DNA from: Loktanella gaetbuli
Lineage (GTDB): Bacteria > Pseudomonadota > Alphaproteobacteria > Rhodobacterales > Rhodobacteraceae
DNA: 64,000 nt
Assembly (NCBI RefSeq): GCF_020531945.1
Contig: NZ_JAJATZ010000003.1
Span: forward strand, 248,001-312,000
Direction of reading: 5' to 3'
The notes under the pieces were generated by a model. It was not told the DNA's origin. It made no database searches and worked only from the letters and a program-made list of their open reading frames with translations. Below are positions 59,727 through 64,000 of the stretch, piece after piece; positions within the stretch are counted from its first letter, which is position 1, and each line of letters opens with the position of its first letter. The position numbers and the translations under genes are program-made.

Positions 59727-60757
59727 CAGAAACTGACCCGTGGCTCTGTCTTGGACAGGGCGTAGTCGATGGGCATAAGGACGACCATGCGGCCACCGTC
59801 CTTGATAGCACCAGCCGCCGCACCTGCTGCATCGCCAGTGCCGTAGAAAATGTCCGCACGCTGCGCACCCTTGATCGCGGACCCGGTGTCCTGTGCGATC
59901 ATCAGCCGATTGATCGGGTCACGGCCCTGCTTTTCGATCCAGACAGGCGCGCCCAGTATCGTGATGCTGGGATCGACCGCGATGCTGCGTCCCGTGGTGA
60001 TCGACCGGTTCATGGCACCAAGCGGGCCAAGATCAGCAGGCACCTCGTTCACCTCGCGAAAGAAAACGTATGAATCGTTCAACCACAGCAGGTTGCGGCC
60101 CTCGACCGGGTTATCGCGCACCCACTGACGGATCGTCGGGGCAGATACCTGATCCAGCGTGAATTCGCCACGTTCAACGAGGGCCATGCCGACCGAGGTA
60201 TAATCGCGCCCGTTCTTGCCAGCGTATCCCACGCGGATGATGCCACCATCAGGCAGACGGATGCGCCCTGACCCCTGCACCTGTAGAAAAAACAGATCGA
60301 CCGGATCAGCCAGCCACGCGATTTCCAGCCCCTGACCCGCGAAGGGCAGGTCCTCTTCGATCTCGCGGCGTGAATAGATGCCTTCCAATCCATCACCGGG
60401 CAGCGCGTAAATCGGATAGCGATAGGTCTCGGACGGTTGCAGCGCACCGCGTATTTCCGGCTCGAAGTATCCGGTAAACAGCATCGGCGTACCGTCCTCG
60501 ATCAGAACGGGCTTGAAAAACGTCTCAAAGAAATCGCGCGCGGCCGGACCGTCCTTTGCAAAGGCACACAGCCGCTGCCAGTCGGTCCGGTCGATATCGC
60601 CGCAGGTGTTCGTGAAAACCTCCAATGCGGCGGCGTGGTCATCGTCGTCCCAGCCGTTCAGGTCACCGAAGTCGAGGATCGTGTAAGTCGGTTCTGCCAT
60701 AACCGTCCCCGTCCAGGCCAGGAACGCCGACAGCGCCCACGCCGGTTTCGCCATCAT
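59726..60757 (-). CDS. mltA: Membrane-bound lytic murein transglycosylase A
   Basis: A 343-residue periplasmic lytic transglycosylase. Residues 1-21 form a signal peptide (ending VMA-E). The MltA catalytic domain contains FTGYFEPEI, GIYSRREIE and VQGSGRIRLPDGG, and the C-terminal 3D domain has IAQDTGSAIKGAQRADIFYGTG, with the catalytic Asp. It may be a soluble periplasmic form, since no lipobox is seen. Tandem ATGs (60757 and 60754) overlap the Tim44-like gene's TGA. Confidence 0.92.
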   Translation of the reverse strand: MMAKPAWALSAFLAWTGTVMAEPTYTILDFGDLNGWDDDDHAAALEVFTNTCGDIDRTDWQRLCAFAKDGPAARDFFETFFKPVLIEDGTPMLFTGYFEPEIRGALQPSETYRYPIYALPGDGLEGIYSRREIEEDLPFAGQGLEIAWLADPVDLFFLQVQGSGRIRLPDGGIIRVGYAGKNGRDYTSVGMALVERGEFTLDQVSAPTIRQWVRDNPVEGRNLLWLNDSYVFFREVNEVPADLGPLGAMNRSITTGRSIAVDPSITILGAPVWIEKQGRDPINRLMIAQDTGSAIKGAQRADIFYGTGDAAGAAAGAIKDGGRMVVLMPIDYALSKTEPRVSF

Positions 60758-61407
60758 TCCGTTGCGACAAGGCGCCAGTTGGGATCGCCACTGTCCATCA
60801 CGCGCGCAAAGGTCCAGACGTCCTTTTGCTTTTTGATCGCGTTGGGATCACCATCGACGATGTCGCCGCCATGATCGCGCACGACATAGGCCAGTTCACC
60901 GCCAAAGCGGATCGTCAGCTCGGCTTCCTTGGTGGACTGATCGAACGTCGCGTCGCGCAGCTTCAACTCGCTGATACCCACGAATGTTGCATCGACGGTC
61001 AGCCCCTTGTCGGCGCGATCATGGATCACCGAGGTAAAGGCCGCTTCGATGTCTTCGGAAATAAATGGTTTTACCTCGTCCAGATCGCCGCGTTCGAATG
61101 CCATCAGGATCATTTCATAGGCCTGACGCGCACCGCTCAGAAACTCGCCCACGTTGAACGACGGGTCGATGCGTTTCATCTCGGCCAGGGCCAGCGCCGT
61201 GGACGTACCTTCATCGGCGTGGTCGATGATATCGCGGTCAGGGCCGCCCTCGATCACCTCAAAGTCACGCTTGGCCGGTGCGGGCTTGTCCAGTGGGACG
61301 GGCGGTTTTTCAAACCCTTCGCGGGTGCCAAGCACACCGCGCAGACGCAACACGAGGAAAATCGCGATGCCTGCAAGGACGAGTAGCTGGATAATGGGTC
61401 CGTTCAT
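60754..61407 (-). CDS. Tim44-like domain protein (TimA-type)
   Basis: A 217-residue membrane-anchored protein: one N-terminal helix (about 4-20, PIIQLLVLAGIAIFLVL), a short acidic linker, then a Tim44-like domain (about 85-217) with FLSGARQAYEMILMAFERGDL and WTFARVMDSGDPNWRLVAT. Bacterial Tim44 relatives are thought to act in envelope protein handling; the mitochondrial Tim44 motor anchor shares this fold. It leads the timA-mltA-smr run, and AAGAGGACC precedes the ATG. Confidence 0.88.
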   Translation of the reverse strand: MNGPIIQLLVLAGIAIFLVLRLRGVLGTREGFEKPPVPLDKPAPAKRDFEVIEGGPDRDIIDHADEGTSTALALAEMKRIDPSFNVGEFLSGARQAYEMILMAFERGDLDEVKPFISEDIEAAFTSVIHDRADKGLTVDATFVGISELKLRDATFDQSTKEAELTIRFGGELAYVVRDHGGDIVDGDPNAIKKQKDVWTFARVMDSGDPNWRLVATE

Positions 61408-61517
61408 ATTGGTCCTCTTGCCGCCGGATGGCTGGTAACTTTTGGGTCTGAACTTATGTAGGTGTCAGTTGCGGCCAAGTCCACCTGTGGCCGCCCCCTG
61501 TGACCAAAGGACCGAAA

Positions 61518-61997
61518 ATGTACCTTTTGCTGGCGTTCATTGCCGTCCCGCTGATCGAAATCGCCCTTTTCATCCAGGTTGGTGGTGCTATCGGGCTGTG
61601 GCCCACACTGCTGATCGTCCTGTTGACAGCAATCTTGGGCAGTTGGCTGGTCAGATCGCAGGGTGCGCGTGAATTGAACCGGTTGCAATCGTCGTTTTCG
61701 CAACTGTCAGACCCGTCGGAACCCCTGGCGAATGGTGCGATGATCCTGTTTGCGGGTGCATTGCTGCTGACACCGGGGTTTTTCACCGACGCCGTCGGCT
61801 TTTTCTTGCTGATCCCGTCCGTCCGGCACCGCGTTTTTCTGGCGATCAAGGCGCGTGTGAACGTGCAGCGGTTCCAGATGGGCACGCCACCACATCAATC
61901 ACCCCGCCCCGACGATACGGTGATCGACGGCGAATACAGCACTGTCGACGAGGACAAGAAACCAACGCACCGTCCGTCCGGCTGGACGCAGCATTGA
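61518..61997 (+). CDS. fxsA: FxsA-family membrane protein
   Basis: A 159-residue inner-membrane protein with three to four helices and the FxsA core ALFIQVGGAIGLWPTLLIVL, LGSWLVRSQGARE and the LLTPGFFTDAVGFFLLIP hairpin; FxsA relieves phage F-exclusion of T7 in E. coli. The C-terminal 45 residues are hydrophilic. ATG 61518 follows AAAGGACC. It is divergent from the Tim44-like gene and precedes secB by 57 bases. Confidence 0.9.
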   Translation: MYLLLAFIAVPLIEIALFIQVGGAIGLWPTLLIVLLTAILGSWLVRSQGARELNRLQSSFSQLSDPSEPLANGAMILFAGALLLTPGFFTDAVGFFLLIPSVRHRVFLAIKARVNVQRFQMGTPPHQSPRPDDTVIDGEYSTVDEDKKPTHRPSGWTQH

Positions 61998-62053
61998 GCC
62001 TGCGGCATCGCCCTGCTATGCCTCACGCCAACCTAATTTGACGGAGACACTCC

Positions 62054-62572
62054 ATGGCCGATACGCCTGAAACGACACCCGCCGCCGACGCCCCCCAACA
62101 ACCGCCGCAGGTCAGCAACCGCATCGTCACGCAATACGTGCGCGACCTGTCGTTCGAAAACATCCTTGCGCAAAAGGGGATCAAGGGCGACGCGACGCCG
62201 GAAATTCAGGTTCAGGTCAACGTCGACGCCCGCAAGCGCGGGACTGACAACCAGTTCGAAGTCATCACCAAGCTGAACATCACGTCCAAGACCAAGGATG
62301 CCGGTGAGCCGCTATTCATCCTCGAGTTGGAATATGCCGGCGTGTTCCAGATTTCCGGCGTGCCAGAGGACCAGATGCATCCGTTCCTGCTGATCGAATG
62401 CCCGCGCCTGACGTTCCCTTATATCCGCCACATCGTCGCCAATGCCACGCGCGAAGGCGGTTTTCAGGCGCTGAACCTCGAACAGATCGATTTCGTGGCG
62501 CTTTATCGCGCCCAATTGGCCGCCCGCATGGAAGCCCAGAAATCCCAGGCCGAAAAAGCGCCGATCAACTAA
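62054..62572 (+). CDS. secB: Protein-export chaperone SecB
   Basis: A 172-residue tetrameric chaperone that keeps precursor proteins unfolded and passes them to SecA. Signatures are QYVRDLSFEN, FQISGVPEDQMHPFLLIECPRL and PYIRHIVANATREGGF. Alphaproteobacterial SecB is longer at the N-terminus, as seen here (Pro/Ala/Gln-rich 1-22). ATG 62054 lies after GGAGACACTCC. It converges on dnaQ four bases away. Confidence 0.95.
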   Translation: MADTPETTPAADAPQQPPQVSNRIVTQYVRDLSFENILAQKGIKGDATPEIQVQVNVDARKRGTDNQFEVITKLNITSKTKDAGEPLFILELEYAGVFQISGVPEDQMHPFLLIECPRLTFPYIRHIVANATREGGFQALNLEQIDFVALYRAQLAARMEAQKSQAEKAPIN

Positions 62573-62576
62573 GCCG

Positions 62577-63269
62577 TCAGGCCAGCTTTTTCCAAAGCGC
62601 GCCGTCGCCCAGACTGTCAACAAATGCAGTATGGGCGGCGGTTTCCGCATCCGTGATGCGCGACGGCAAGGGTGTTTCGCGTGGGTAGGCCCGCCATTCG
62701 CCTGGCTCAGAAGTCTGGGTTTTCTGGCTGCTTCTGCCTTGCAGCACCAGATCGGGTTGCCGGCCACCGATCAATTCCAGATAGACCTCTGCCAGAATTT
62801 CAGAGTCCAGCAACGCCCCGTGCAAGGTGCGTGACGAATTGTCGATCCCGAACCTGCGGCACAGCGCATCGAGTGACGCAGGCGATCCGGGGAACCGGCG
62901 ACGCGCGATGTCGAGCGTATCAAGTGCCTGATCCATCGGCAGCAACGGGCGGTTCAACCAGCCCAGTTCGGCATTGAGGAATTTCATGTCAAACTTGGCG
63001 TTGTGGATCACCATTTTCGAGTCACCCACAAAATCGATGAAATCCTGTGCGATATCCTTGAAAACCGGCTTGTCGCGCAGAAAATCGTCGCCCAGACCGT
63101 GCACCTCGAACGCGGCCTGCGGCATCGTGCGCTGCGGGTTGATATACTGGTGATAGGTCCGGCCGGTCGGCATGTGATTGATCAGCTCGACTGCGCCGAT
63201 TTCCACGATCCGGTCGCCCTCTGCAGGCTCGAATCCAGTGGTTTCAGTGTCTAGAACGATTTCACGCAT
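62577..63269 (-). CDS. dnaQ: DNA polymerase III epsilon subunit (proofreading exonuclease)
   Basis: A 230-residue DEDDh exonuclease. Motif ExoI is VLDTETTGF, ExoII is VIHNAKFDMKFLN and ExoIII is HGALLDSEILAEVY, with the catalytic His and Asp. It removes mismatched 3' ends during replication. ATG 63269 overlaps the coaE stop by eight bases; coaE, dnaQ and aroE form one run. Confidence 0.95.
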   Translation of the reverse strand: MREIVLDTETTGFEPAEGDRIVEIGAVELINHMPTGRTYHQYINPQRTMPQAAFEVHGLGDDFLRDKPVFKDIAQDFIDFVGDSKMVIHNAKFDMKFLNAELGWLNRPLLPMDQALDTLDIARRRFPGSPASLDALCRRFGIDNSSRTLHGALLDSEILAEVYLELIGGRQPDLVLQGRSSQKTQTSEPGEWRAYPRETPLPSRITDAETAAHTAFVDSLGDGALWKKLA

Positions 63270-63852
63270 GGTCAGGCCCGGTCAGATCCAGGATCAGGTT
63301 TTGCACAGCCTGGCGTGTGTCGTCCAGTGTGCGCGTCTCGATCACGAAATCAGCGCGTGAACATTTTTCTGCGTCAGGCATCTGACGCGACCGGATCATG
63401 TCAAACTGCGCCTGCGTCATGCCGGGTCGCGCCAGAACACGTTCTGCCTGGATGTCAGGCGGGACTGTGACGACCAGTGTGCCGTCCAGCCAGGCTTCGG
63501 CGCCACCTTCGAACAGCAGGGGTATATCAAACACCAGCAACGGGTCCGTTTTTGCAGCGATGAACGCGGCCCGGTCAGCCGCGACGAGGGGATGAACGAT
63601 CCGTTCCACCCGGTCCAGCGCGGTTGCGTCGGACTGCATGATGGTCCGCAGGGCAGGGCGGGACACTGCACCATCCAAAATCGCGTCGGGGAAAACTGCG
63701 CCGATCGGTGCAACAGCAGCACCGCCCGCAGCATACAGCGCGTGCACGCTGGCATCTGCATCCCAGACCGGCACACCGGCGTCGCGAAACATCTGTGCGG
63801 TCGTGCTCTTGCCCATGCCGATCGACCCGGTCAGGCCAAGCAGATAGGTCAT
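63262..63852 (-). CDS. coaE: Dephospho-CoA kinase
   Basis: A 196-residue kinase for the last step of coenzyme A synthesis, ATP-dependent 3'-phosphorylation of dephospho-CoA. Walker A is LGLTGSIGMGKST, followed by VWDADASVHALY and the lid RSRQMPDAEK. ATG 63852 overlaps the aroE stop (ATGA). Confidence 0.96.
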   Translation of the reverse strand: MTYLLGLTGSIGMGKSTTAQMFRDAGVPVWDADASVHALYAAGGAAVAPIGAVFPDAILDGAVSRPALRTIMQSDATALDRVERIVHPLVAADRAAFIAAKTDPLLVFDIPLLFEGGAEAWLDGTLVVTVPPDIQAERVLARPGMTQAQFDMIRSRQMPDAEKCSRADFVIETRTLDDTRQAVQNLILDLTGPDHA

Positions 63853-64000
63853 CCCAGAACGGCCGCGCGCAAGGCGTCGTCAACCTCTGGCCGTGTGCCG
63901 AACCAGCGTTCGAAACCGGGCACGCCCTGATGCAACAGCATGCCCAACCCATCGACCGTGACGCAGCCGCGCGCGGCTGCCTGTTCCAGCAGGGGCGTGC
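63849..64000 (-). CDS. aroE: Shikimate dehydrogenase, C-terminal part (partial)
   Basis: The window ends inside this minus-strand gene. The last 49 residues read TPLLEQAAARGC, VDGLGMLLHQG and ERWFGTRPEVDDALRAAVLG, which match the C-terminal end of AroE, the NADPH enzyme of the shikimate pathway. The stop TGA overlaps the start of coaE. Confidence 0.88.
   Translation of the reverse strand, partial: TPLLEQAAARGCVTVDGLGMLLHQGVPGFERWFGTRPEVDDALRAAVLG

Overview
This looks like a chromosomal segment of a marine-type alphaproteobacterium, most likely order Rhodobacterales (Roseobacter group; a genus near Loktanella, Yoonia or Jannaschia is plausible but cannot be fixed from the sequence). The basis is high G+C, the regB/senC/regA redox cluster, AddAB instead of RecBCD, HslV with an N-terminal propeptide, the mic60-hemY cluster, and the secB-dnaQ-coaE-aroE end. 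Almost everything is vertically inherited housekeeping DNA. I see no insertion sequence, prophage, integrase or CRISPR array.

Layout, left to right. 1-1.7 kb: the first codons of a gamma-glutamyltransferase, then divergently a free-methionine-(R)-sulfoxide reductase and a homocysteine methyltransferase-family gene. 1.8-6.7 kb (minus): rsfS-rlmH, gpmI, a degenerate LytM (EnvC-like) factor and the ctpA protease, a translation and cell-envelope block. 6.9-13.2 kb is the surface region: a trimeric autotransporter adhesin with a small secreted neighbour, an MscS-type channel, and two tandem calcium-binding RTX-repeat proteins sharing an unusual hydrophobic/acidic N-terminus. 13.4-18.8 kb: leucine biosynthesis (leuC, leuD, two intervening genes, leuB). 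18.9-27.8 kb: a DMT transporter, tRNA-Pro, a 44-residue protein, DUF1244, an N-formylglutamate amidohydrolase, pyruvate kinase, rpmI-rplT, a Hint-domain protein, pheS and an ASCH protein.

27.8-36.1 kb: a candidate 53-residue ORF, tRNA-Thr, hemY, mic60 and hemD on the minus strand, then divergent tsaD-gpsA-EVE, and small membrane and DUF genes. 36.3-44.2 kb: ahcY, a GT8 glycosyltransferase, HD and GNAT proteins, regA and senC divergent from regB, and a membrane-anchored PAS-only protein at what appears to be the divL locus. 44.2-53.0 kb: a tightly overlapped operon tsaE-amgK-murU-addB-addA followed by trxA (t6A tRNA modification, cell-wall sugar recycling, double-strand-break repair, thiol reduction). 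53.1-55.0 kb: one low-G+C DUF5677-like gene, the clearest candidate for acquired DNA, and an orphan capsule-synthesis-like protein. 55.1-64 kb: hslV, an alpha/beta hydrolase, hslU, an MFS transporter, then smr, mltA and a Tim44-like gene (minus), fxsA and secB (plus), and dnaQ, coaE and a partial aroE (minus).

No large undescribed system is evident. The observations most worth following are the PAS-only protein lacking any kinase module at the divL position, the paired N-anchored RTX proteins, the adhesin with its adjacent small secreted protein, the hydrolase placed between hslV and hslU, the low-G+C DUF5677 insertion, two very small candidate genes, and several perfect inverted repeats in control or termination regions.
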